Source: Deferribacteraceae bacterium
GTDB taxonomy: Bacteria; Chrysiogenota; Deferribacteres; Deferribacterales; JAISNW01
Direction: 5' to 3'
Assembly (NCBI GenBank): GCA_031276055.1
Contig: JAISNW010000211.1
Span: forward strand, 1 to 20,488
DNA: 20,488 nt
Shown: positions 1-6,603 of the stretch, piece after piece
How the letters are laid out: the number at the start of each line of letters is the position of its first letter
Numbering within the stretch: position 1 is the first letter of the stretch
Program-made: the position numbers and the translations under genes
The notes under the pieces: generated by a model
Told to the model about the DNA's origin: nothing
The model's input: only the letters and a program-made list of their open reading frames with translations
Database searches by the model: none

Positions 1-1293
1 GCAAAGCTTCTCGTCGAATGCCTTTACGACATTACAGAGATTTATAAACAGAACAATTCCTACCGCCACGCGATGAAAGAGCTGAAAGCAAAGCAGATTG
101 AGGCGTCTCTTAAAAGCAGGGCAATCTATAACGATTATGATTTTCTAAGGGGGATAGTCAACAATGTTCCCTATGGGCTTTTGGTTGCTGATAAAAATAA
201 TAAGATCGTAATGTCCAACTATCTGTTGAGAGAGTGGTCGCCTCTACATAACCTTTCCGAGCAGCCGACTAAATGTTACAGCCTTTATGGATATACAGAA
301 GTCTGCAAAGACTGCCCTTTCACAAACAAAAAAAATGTTAAATCCTCCCGCACTATGGGGGATAAAAACCTTACAATCTCTTTTGAATATTTCAACGATT
401 TTTTAGTGGAATCCGTTCGGGATACCACGCGAGAGCTGCAGCTAATCAACGAGATACGTCTCTCCCAAGAGGAAAATGAGGAAAAGCAGCGGCAGATGGT
501 TTTGCTCAATAAAGACCTCCTCAGGATGAACGACCAACTTAAAATTGCTCAAAACCTAATAAATGATGAGCTGAAACAGGTAGGAAAGCTCCAGCAGAGT
601 TTATTGCCCGAGCAGCTGCCTACAATTAACGGCTATGAATTTGGTTCATTTTACACCCCTGCTGAACACGCGGGGGGGGATTACTATGACTGTATAGAGA
701 TGAGCAACGGCTACTGGGGGTTCACTATAGCAGATGTTTCGGGGCACGGCACTCCAGCGGCGGTTATTATGGCGATGTCAAGGGCGATAATGCGCTCTTA
801 CACCTATGATATAATTGCAAGTGCAGAAGCTCTTATGATGGTAAACGAAATTTTATGCGACAATGTACACACTAGAGATTTTGTTACTATGTTTTATACA
901 GTTTTTAACGGCAGCACAGGGGAGTTGAACTATGCAAGCGCAGGGCATAATCCGGTGCTGCACTTTGACAGATCAGATATGATGGTGCGTAAATTAGCCG
1001 CCGGCGGGATGTTTCTAGCGGCTTTCACTGGAATGGAATACGAAGAAAAGCATCTCACCCTTTACGATGGAGACATCCTCTTCATGTATACAGACGGTCT
1101 GGTGGAGGCTATGAACCCTGAGCGCGAACAGTACGGACTTGACAGGGTTATAAGCCGCCTGATAATGTATAATGATGCCTCCTGCGACCGAATTATTAAC
1201 GAGATAATGGAAGATGTCCGCTCGTTTACCGCAGGAAAACCTTTTGAGGACGATGTAACAATATTTGTGGTAAAAAAGTTGCAACCATGTTAA
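1..1293 (+). CDS. PAS-domain PP2C (SpoIIE/RsbU-type) serine phosphatase, 5' end cut by window edge
   Basis: The reading frame is open from the first base, so the gene begins upstream; the ATG at 73 is probably internal. The 24 residues before it end in a DITEIY motif typical of the end of a PAS domain. Counting from the Met at 73, a second PAS domain spans about 24-120 and contains a Cys cluster (C68, C78, C81). A coiled-coil linker follows (about 120-170), then a SpoIIE/PP2C catalytic domain (about 172-403). The metal-binding acidic residues are visible: GGDYYD (D203), ADVSGHG (D221), YTDG (D341) and FEDDVT (D393/D394). Family knowledge: such phosphatases dephosphorylate a STAS-domain anti-sigma antagonist. 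The next two genes encode STAS proteins, which are the obvious substrates. No membrane segment is seen in the visible part, so it is probably cytoplasmic. The domain call is secure; the signal sensed is unknown. Confidence 0.9.
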   Translation, partial: AKLLVECLYDITEIYKQNNSYRHAMKELKAKQIEASLKSRAIYNDYDFLRGIVNNVPYGLLVADKNNKIVMSNYLLREWSPLHNLSEQPTKCYSLYGYTEVCKDCPFTNKKNVKSSRTMGDKNLTISFEYFNDFLVESVRDTTRELQLINEIRLSQEENEEKQRQMVLLNKDLLRMNDQLKIAQNLINDELKQVGKLQQSLLPEQLPTINGYEFGSFYTPAEHAGGDYYDCIEMSNGYWGFTIADVSGHGTPAAVIMAMSRAIMRSYTYDIIASAEALMMVNEILCDNVHTRDFVTMFYTVFNGSTGELNYASAGHNPVLHFDRSDMMVRKLAAGGMFLAAFTGMEYEEKHLTLYDGDILFMYTDGLVEAMNPEREQYGLDRVISRLIMYNDASCDRIINEIMEDVRSFTAGKPFEDDVTIFVVKKLQPC

Positions 1294-1312
1294 ACTGCAA
1301 GGCGGAGGAGCT

Positions 1313-1630
1313 ATGAAAAAAGAGATTATCAACGGCAGACAGACAGCGTATTTGGAAGGGGAGATAAACGGCAGTACAGGGCTTGCTTATAAAGAAGAGA
1401 TTGCATCGCTTTTCAGCAGCTCCGCTATTGTGGTTCTTTCATTTAAGGATGTGGTATATCTTAATAGTTCTGGTCTGCGGGAGATTATCGACCTCTTAAA
1501 ACAAGCCAATAAGCTCAAAGTTGAGCTTAGGCTTTGTGAAATGTCTAAAGATATCCGCGAGATGTTTTCTTTCACCGGTTTGGAGAAAGTCTTTAAGATA
1601 TTTGACACAATGGATCAGGCGGCGGTGTAA
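1313..1630 (+). CDS. STAS-domain anti-sigma factor antagonist (SpoIIAA/RsbV-like)
   Basis: This 105-residue protein is a single STAS domain of the SpoIIAA/RsbV kind. The family's phosphorylation loop is present as LNSSGLREI, with S52 in the place of the phosphoserine (the family consensus is DSSGL). The start is supported by GGAGGAG at 1304-1310 just upstream, and the gene begins 19 bp after the phosphatase stop. Family knowledge: the unphosphorylated form binds an anti-sigma kinase and releases its target, and a PP2C enzyme such as the upstream gene product reactivates it. The partner kinase is not in this window. The output could be a sigma factor or another regulator, since many bacteria use STAS switches for non-sigma targets. 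Confidence 0.88.
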   Translation: MKKEIINGRQTAYLEGEINGSTGLAYKEEIASLFSSSAIVVLSFKDVVYLNSSGLREIIDLLKQANKLKVELRLCEMSKDIREMFSFTGLEKVFKIFDTMDQAAV

Positions 1631-1631
1631 G

Positions 1632-3038
1632 ATGAATGTGCGGATAGAGGCTTTAGCCAATGAACTTGCCATAACTGTTTTAGATGGTGTTCAGAGAAAA
1701 GATTTTGAGGAGGTTTTTTCAACCCTTAAAGGCTTTACGGGCGGCAGCATTAAGGTTGATCTTAAAAACCTTCAATACATAAAGAGCGATATTATAGCTC
1801 AACTTCTGGCTTTACGCAGAGCGGCGGACAGCAAAAAAGCTGCCTTAAAGTTGGTGAACCTATCAGACGGAGTGCTAAGCGCCTTTGAGACTGCAAACCT
1901 TACCAAACATTTTACAATTGAACAAGATTATGGAAGTTATACTGTTTCAGAGTTGATCGAGCTTTTGCATGATGACGAACAGGCGGAGTTCATCTCTATA
2001 CATATCGGCTTAAACTTTAATGAGCAATACCGCAAAGCCCTTTTAGATGCGCTTAAAATAGATGATCCCGTCTTGAATGAACAGGCGCTGCTCTCTCTTG
2101 GAAGGGCGGGCGACGATGCCTCGATAGACGTTATACGTTCAGCTCTTGCTTCTCAATACCCTAATGTTGTATGCGCTGCAGTTTTAGTGCTTGGCTGGTT
2201 GGGGGATGCGGCAAGCAAAGAGAAACTTTATGAATTAATCTCTTCGCCTGAGGAAGCTGTCTCTGAAGCGTGCGGGGCGTCTATAGCTCTATTATCGGAT
2301 GACGGCGATCCTGCCCGTCTAAAAACTCTCTTGAAAGACAGCGAGCCTCCGTTAAGAAAGGTGATAGCTAACGCGCTAGCCCTTATAAACGGCGGCGCTG
2401 CCTACAACATCCTAAAAGAGATGCTTTCAAAAGAAACTATTGACGATGTGCGCTCTGTGCTGGTTCGCAAAATATCCTACTTTAACAATGAAGACGCCAC
2501 TAACACGTTGATAGAGGCGTTAGACGACTCTTCGCGCAAGGTGCAGGAGACTGCAGCAGCTGGTCTTGAACGGACTGGTTTACGCGGAGGGGAGGAGAGG
2601 GTTTTTAAGAAGATATCTGGTGATGACTGGGTTTCATATTTTGCTGTGCGTGCACTAGGCAAACACTGCTCTGAAAAGGTTGCAGACTATCTCACGCAAC
2701 GTTACCCTAACCTTTCAGGGAAGGTGCGTTTAGCGGTGGTGGAAGTGTTGGGCGCTGCTTCATATTGCACTAGCTTTCTTGCAGAGAGGCTTAATGAAGA
2801 CAATGAGGACATCAGAAGGGAGGCTTTATCAGGGCTTTACAGGTCTAATAAACCGCTGGCTGTTGAAAAGGCTGTTCAACTGGCAAAAGGCGATCCAAGC
2901 TGGCTGGTAAGGTTTAAGGCTGTGGAGATAATAATTGCCGAGACGCCGGAAGGGTATAGGGATATATTGGCGGAGATCAGAAACAGCGATGCTAACCGTT
3001 ATATCCAAGACAAGATCGATGCCGTTTTAGGAAGTTGA
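1632..3038 (+). CDS. STAS-like domain fused to HEAT-repeat array
   Basis: I chose the ATG at 1632, one base after the previous stop, rather than a TTG 111 bp upstream that would overlap the STAS gene. The protein has 468 residues. Residues 1-98 resemble a STAS domain: LKNLQYIKSDIIAQLLAL aligns with the loop of the upstream protein and keeps a serine at the same position (S52), but SSG is replaced by SDI. Residues from about 125 to the end form an array of some ten HEAT-like helical repeats with recurring patterns such as ALLSLGRAGD and AVLVLGWLGD. HEAT arrays are protein-binding scaffolds. It sits one base before cheR, a pairing I recall from chemotaxis clusters in deltaproteobacteria and relatives. 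The likely role is an adaptor linking partner switching to chemotaxis; that role is inference. Confidence 0.8.
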   Translation: MNVRIEALANELAITVLDGVQRKDFEEVFSTLKGFTGGSIKVDLKNLQYIKSDIIAQLLALRRAADSKKAALKLVNLSDGVLSAFETANLTKHFTIEQDYGSYTVSELIELLHDDEQAEFISIHIGLNFNEQYRKALLDALKIDDPVLNEQALLSLGRAGDDASIDVIRSALASQYPNVVCAAVLVLGWLGDAASKEKLYELISSPEEAVSEACGASIALLSDDGDPARLKTLLKDSEPPLRKVIANALALINGGAAYNILKEMLSKETIDDVRSVLVRKISYFNNEDATNTLIEALDDSSRKVQETAAAGLERTGLRGGEERVFKKISGDDWVSYFAVRALGKHCSEKVADYLTQRYPNLSGKVRLAVVEVLGAASYCTSFLAERLNEDNEDIRREALSGLYRSNKPLAVEKAVQLAKGDPSWLVRFKAVEIIIAETPEGYRDILAEIRNSDANRYIQDKIDAVLGS

Positions 3039-3039
3039 C

Positions 3040-3870
3040 ATGCTGACAAATACTATTAAGATCAAAGATGAAGAATTTTTTGAACTCAAGGAGATAATAT
3101 ACAAGGCATCCGCTATAACATTTGCCGAGAGTAAAAAATATCTTCTGGAAAATAGGCTTTCAAAACGTCTTCAAGAGTTGAACTTTAACAGTTTTAAGGA
3201 GTATCTATATTATCTGAAATATGATATTAACCGAATTAAAGAGATGGATACTCTGCTTAACCTAGTCACCATAAACGAAACATATTTTTTGCGGGAACGC
3301 CAGCAGATGGATCACCTTATGAAAAGCACCATCCCCGCAATCCTTACAAGAGGCAAAAAGAATATCAGGATATGGTCTGCGGCGTGTTCAACAGGCGAAG
3401 AACCTTATTCTATGGCTATCCTTCTTAGAGAGTATGCACTCTCTACTCGTGCAAACTATGAGATAATAGGCACAGATATAAACACTGAGGTGGTGGATAT
3501 AGCAAAGAAAGGGGTATATCGCGGAATGTCTTTTAGAGGAGTCCCTCCAAATTTTCAATCCACCTACTTTACACAGAACGGTTTAGTATATGAGATAAAA
3601 GATGAGTTTAAGCATAGGGTGCGCTTTCAGATAGGCAACCTTATCTCTCACACCTTGCCCGCTCAAGTTGGAAAATTTGACGTAATCTTCTGCCGAAATG
3701 CACTAATATACTTTGATATTGAAGGCAAGCAGAAGGTGCTGGATATGTTTTACAACTGCTTAAATACTCCAGGGTATCTCTACCTAGGCCACTCAGAATC
3801 CACCATTAAGATAAAGAGCAAGTTTGTTTTGCAGAATTTTGGGAATGGGGTCTTTCATATAAAGGAGTAG
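3040..3870 (+). CDS. cheR: CheR-type chemoreceptor glutamate O-methyltransferase
   Basis: The 276-residue protein has the standard two-part CheR layout: an N-terminal helical domain (about 10-75) and an SAM-binding methyltransferase domain. Visible motifs are TINETYFLRE (77-86), the SAM motif AACSTGEEPYS (114-124), GTDIN (144-148) and FCRNALIYF (217-225), a hallmark of CheR. It methylates glutamates of methyl-accepting chemotaxis proteins using S-adenosylmethionine. There is no C-terminal TPR or pentapeptide tether, so this is the short form. The ATG follows the HEAT gene stop by one base, and AGGAAG inside the end of that gene serves as ribosome binding site. The context with phosphatase and STAS genes suggests it is co-regulated with a partner-switching module. 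A related CheR-like enzyme with a different protein target cannot be excluded. Confidence 0.92.
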   Translation: MLTNTIKIKDEEFFELKEIIYKASAITFAESKKYLLENRLSKRLQELNFNSFKEYLYYLKYDINRIKEMDTLLNLVTINETYFLRERQQMDHLMKSTIPAILTRGKKNIRIWSAACSTGEEPYSMAILLREYALSTRANYEIIGTDINTEVVDIAKKGVYRGMSFRGVPPNFQSTYFTQNGLVYEIKDEFKHRVRFQIGNLISHTLPAQVGKFDVIFCRNALIYFDIEGKQKVLDMFYNCLNTPGYLYLGHSESTIKIKSKFVLQNFGNGVFHIKE

Positions 3871-3873
3871 CAG

Positions 3874-4131
3874 ATGTCAACCAGCGGTATAACCACTGTG
3901 GTTTCAACCTCATCTATACCTGAAAAGATGCAGGATTCCACAGAGCGGATGGCTGAACACCGTCAACAGATGACAGGGGCAGTTGTTCAACAGTCAGCGC
4001 GTGAGCGCGTCAAAACGGTTAAACGCGGGGAGAATGCCGAATCCTCTAAGAAAGTGAAAGAGAAAAAATCTGATGCAAATAAAGAAGGGAAGAAGGAAGG
4101 TTCAGGCGGCAATCTTGATCTTAGGGCGTAA
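3874..4131 (+). CDS. Small charged, probably disordered protein of a motility operon
   Basis: This 85-residue protein is rich in Ser, Thr, Lys and Glu, with no predicted fold, signal peptide or membrane segment. The N-terminus GITTVVSTSSIPEK is followed by a basic stretch (about 44-75) of repeated Lys/Glu residues, and it ends in NLDLRA. The start is well supported by AAGGAG at 3862-3867, six bases upstream, overlapping the cheR stop. I do not recognise a characterised family. Short proteins with a similar layout (hydrophobic start, charged middle, C-terminal LDLRA-like tail) occur, as I recall, beside flagellar and chemotaxis genes in deltaproteobacteria and Deferribacterota. That link is weak. 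The position between cheR and a DUF2802-like gene supports a motility role. Confidence 0.65.
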   Translation: MSTSGITTVVSTSSIPEKMQDSTERMAEHRQQMTGAVVQQSARERVKTVKRGENAESSKKVKEKKSDANKEGKKEGSGGNLDLRA

Positions 4132-4140
4132 TATCTATCC

Positions 4141-4533
4141 ATGTGGCTAAACTTCACACTATTGGCGCTCTCAATCGCCGCTATAGTATTCTTATTCATC
4201 CGTGTGCGGCGATTAGAGGCTGAAATCCATTCCGTTTCAGCGGACGATCTAGCTGCATATTCTGAAATCCTCCGCGATATCCTTTTAGAGAGCGAAAAGA
4301 CGGCTGAAAGGTTAGACGCCGCCATCCGCGAGCGCGAAAACGCCCTAGAAGATATAGGGGCGCTGCTCGACGCCCGCATATCAAGGCTAAAAGAGTTAAG
4401 CGGAGAAAGCGCCCCCGAAGAGCTTCAAGCCCATGTTAAACGCTTGCTCAGAGACGGAAGAACCAAAAATGAAGCAGCGCGCCTATTAAATATGAGCATC
4501 ACCGAGATAGAGCTGCTCTCTTCTATGAAATAA
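4141..4533 (+). CDS. Membrane-anchored coiled-coil protein, DUF2802-like
   Basis: This 130-residue protein starts with one hydrophobic segment (residues 3-20) directly followed by basic residues (RVRR), so it is likely anchored in the inner membrane with a cytoplasmic body. Residues about 22-85 form a charged helical, coiled-coil-like region. The end (about 96-130) reads KRLLRDGRTKNEAARLLN and then MSITEIELL, a small helix-turn-helix-like motif that matches my memory of DUF2802 proteins. Those proteins are found near flagellar and chemotaxis genes, and their function is not established. No clear Shine-Dalgarno precedes the ATG, which lies 9 bp after the previous stop, so translation may be coupled. 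It closes the first gene block. Confidence 0.65.
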   Translation: MWLNFTLLALSIAAIVFLFIRVRRLEAEIHSVSADDLAAYSEILRDILLESEKTAERLDAAIRERENALEDIGALLDARISRLKELSGESAPEELQAHVKRLLRDGRTKNEAARLLNMSITEIELLSSMK

Positions 4534-4711
4534 TTCCCAAAATTCTGTAAAAACAGACTTAAAGCATGAAGACTCGTCTTTCAATGCCGTTATCACCTCT
4601 CTGAACTTATTTAGATTAATTTGCTATAGAACGATTTTTTTCTTGTTTTTAGGGGATATAGGTGATATAAGGAAACATTCCGTAGGCAGCCCCTACGGTT
4701 TATATATTTGT
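4534..4711 (+). promoter_or_regulatory. Intergenic leader before rimP with candidate promoter and 5' hairpin
   Basis: This gap separates the signalling block from the rimP operon. Two weak candidate promoters are seen. One pairs TTGTTT (4643-4648) with TATAAG (4666-4671) at 17 bp spacing; the other uses TATAGA (4625-4630) with a poor -35. With the first, transcription would begin near the hairpin CCGTAGG-CAGCC-CCTACGG (4680-4698), 13 bases before the rimP ATG. Two smaller inverted repeats at 4544-4557 and 4569-4580 could end transcription of the upstream operon, but neither has a convincing T tract. Promoter assignment is tentative. Confidence 0.35.
4680..4698 (+). other. Stem-loop just upstream of the rimP start
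   Basis: A perfect 7-bp GC-rich stem (CCGTAGG / CCTACGG) with a 5-base loop is followed by TTTATATATTTG and then the ATG of rimP. It could be a terminator of read-through transcripts, a 5' mRNA-stabilising hairpin, or a translational control element. There is no Shine-Dalgarno between it and the ATG. Confidence 0.5.
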
Positions 4712-5164
4712 ATGCAAAATTTTATCCTACAGGTTCATTCCAAAGCGGAAGAATTCGCGGCGCGCTATAAACTAAAGGTATACGAAGCCGCCTTTTGCCG
4801 TCAGAATAGAGGGGTGGTGTTGCAGGTTTATCTCGACGGAAATGTAAGCCTTGACAGTTGCGTCGAAATATCCAAACTGCTCTCCAACTGGCTTGACAGC
4901 GTTGATGCGCCTACCTCCCGCTATACTTTAGAGGTTTCATCTTTAGGCATTGATAGACCTCTGAAGAGTGAGGCGGAGTTCGCGGCGCACATTGGTAAAA
5001 TTTGCAGACTTACAGTTAGAACAGGCGGCGTTGACGGCAGGAAGAGGTATAAAGGAAGGATAGTTAAGGTTGAGGGCGGGGAGATAACCTTGCGTGTAGA
5101 AGAAGAGAGTCGGGATTTTGTTATATCTGCGGTTGATATAGCAAAAGCAAACTTGATAGGGTAA
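4712..5164 (+). CDS. rimP: Ribosome maturation factor RimP
   Basis: The protein is 150 residues from the ATG at 4712. A longer frame from a TTG at 4643 would add 23 residues, but these cross the leader hairpin and look unlike the family. Family features visible are the N-terminal alpha/beta domain with VVLQVYLD and VSLDSCVEISKLLSNWLD, then the very conserved LEVSSLGIDRPLK, then a C-terminal SH3-like barrel (about 85-150). RimP assists 30S subunit maturation. The location immediately ahead of nusA and infB is the classical order and confirms the call. No Shine-Dalgarno is evident before the chosen ATG, which is odd for a housekeeping gene and may relate to the hairpin at 4680-4698. Confidence 0.9.
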   Translation: MQNFILQVHSKAEEFAARYKLKVYEAAFCRQNRGVVLQVYLDGNVSLDSCVEISKLLSNWLDSVDAPTSRYTLEVSSLGIDRPLKSEAEFAAHIGKICRLTVRTGGVDGRKRYKGRIVKVEGGEITLRVEEESRDFVISAVDIAKANLIG

Positions 5165-5186
5165 AAAGAATCCGGAGAGTTATTGG

Positions 5187-6575
5187 ATGAATAGAGATTT
5201 TACGAAGATCGTTGACGAATTGTGCAGAGAGAAAGGGATATCGCGCCAAGCGCTTGAAGAGGCTTTGCACAATATGATAGCGGCGGCGGTCGCAAAAAAG
5301 ATAGGCAAATATCTAGAACCTGAAATAAATCTTGATTTAGAACGAGGCTTTTTAGATGTTAAAATTCCTAAAGAGGTTACAGAAACAGCTGTTTCCAACT
5401 GGGATGAGCTGAGTTTAGAAGAGGCAAAGGCGTATAAAGAAGATCCGCAGCTAGGGGATATGGTGATGGTTCCCATCAATACGGACACACTAGGAGTGCA
5501 GGCTGCTATGGTGGGTAAGCAGCGTTTGCAGGAAAAGCTAAGGGAGGCGGAGAAACAGGCTATTTATGACGAGTATAAGAATAAGATAGGTGAAATTGTA
5601 AACGGAACGGTTATAAACCCTGAACAACGTAAAACTAAGATAAATATCGGTAAAACTGAGGCGATCCTCCCATACAGCGAACAGATCTTTGGCGAGCGCT
5701 ATGAACGAGGCAGCCACATTAGGGCGGTTCTGCTGGAAATTCGCGCTAATGATAAAGATAAAGAGGTTCCGCGGTTAATCCTTTCAAGAACGAGCGATGA
5801 ATTTCTTAAAAAGCTCTTTGAAGCGGAGATACCAGAGGTTTTTGACGGAATAATCCAGATAAAAGCTATAGCGCGTGAGCCTGGCGAGCGTTCGAAAGTC
5901 GCGGTGTATTCGATTGCCCCAAATATTGATCCAGTAGGCGCCTGCATCGGGATAAAAGGCACGCGGATCAATGCAATATCTAAAGAGTTAAGAGATGAAA
6001 AGATAGATGTGGTTCCTTGGTCTAACAACCCTATAGATTTTCTATGCAACGCTATAAGCCCCGCAAAGGTTCTACTTGCCAATGTATTTGAGGATGATAA
6101 GAATGTGGAGCTTGTTGTGCCTAATGACAGCCTCTCTCTAGCGATTGGCAAGAGGGGGCAGAATGTCAAGTTGGCTGCTAAGTTGACAGGCTGGCGGCTT
6201 ACCGTGCTAAACGAGTCTGAATATCAGAAACTCCGTCAAGACCGTATGCTGAAACAGGAAGAAGAGCTTAAAAAGCTATATGAGATATATAGCCTTGAAA
6301 ATATCTCGACTCTCACGCCGGAAATGATCTTAACCTTGCGCAACAACGGGATAGACGATCTGCAAAAACTCTCAGAAACAGGTGTTGTGGAGCTCTCAAC
6401 TTTCTTAGCCTTATCAGAAGACGAAGCGATAGACCTAATAAACGCCGCGGTTGATCACCTTGAAGCTCAAGAGATAGACGATATGGACGAAGAAGGCTTA
6501 GATGATTTAGACGATGCAGATGATATTGACGAAACAGCTGAAAATGAGCTCTCAGACAGCGGCAATGAACAATAA
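5187..6575 (+). CDS. nusA: Transcription termination/antitermination factor NusA
   Basis: The 462-residue protein has the normal NusA layout: N-terminal RNA polymerase-binding domain (about 1-125), S1 domain (about 134-200, beginning GEIVNGTVI), KH1 with ACIGIKGTRINAI, KH2 with LAIGKRGQNVKLAAKL, then a C-terminal helix-hairpin-helix-like region (about 365-415). It ends in a strongly acidic tail rich in Asp and Glu (from about 428). NusA modulates pausing, termination and antitermination at RNA polymerase. It lies between rimP and infB, 22 bp after rimP, with GGAG at 5173-5176 upstream of the ATG. Only one repeat-like C-terminal unit is seen, rather than the two AR repeats of Escherichia coli, and the acidic tail follows it. 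Confidence 0.96.
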   Translation: MNRDFTKIVDELCREKGISRQALEEALHNMIAAAVAKKIGKYLEPEINLDLERGFLDVKIPKEVTETAVSNWDELSLEEAKAYKEDPQLGDMVMVPINTDTLGVQAAMVGKQRLQEKLREAEKQAIYDEYKNKIGEIVNGTVINPEQRKTKINIGKTEAILPYSEQIFGERYERGSHIRAVLLEIRANDKDKEVPRLILSRTSDEFLKKLFEAEIPEVFDGIIQIKAIAREPGERSKVAVYSIAPNIDPVGACIGIKGTRINAISKELRDEKIDVVPWSNNPIDFLCNAISPAKVLLANVFEDDKNVELVVPNDSLSLAIGKRGQNVKLAAKLTGWRLTVLNESEYQKLRQDRMLKQEEELKKLYEIYSLENISTLTPEMILTLRNNGIDDLQKLSETGVVELSTFLALSEDEAIDLINAAVDHLEAQEIDDMDEEGLDDLDDADDIDETAENELSDSGNEQ

Positions 6576-6603
6576 CTAGGGAAAGGAGCGCTAAGAAGGT
6601 TTT

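Noticed and set aside
4485..4622. A - strand frame of about 45 codons antisense to the end of the DUF2802-like gene and the following gap, with a protein-like look (FREVITALKDESSCFKSV)
   Set aside because: It overlaps a better supported + strand gene, has no convincing start site, and I recognise no family. It is most likely a chance frame.
4643..4711. N-terminal extension of RimP from a TTG codon
   Set aside because: The extra residues run through the leader hairpin and do not resemble RimP, whose family length fits the ATG at 4712.
5699..6169. A 156-codon - strand open frame inside nusA
   Set aside because: It is fully inside the coding sequence of the NusA KH domains on the opposite strand, and its composition (Ser/Leu/Arg-rich) is that of an antisense shadow.
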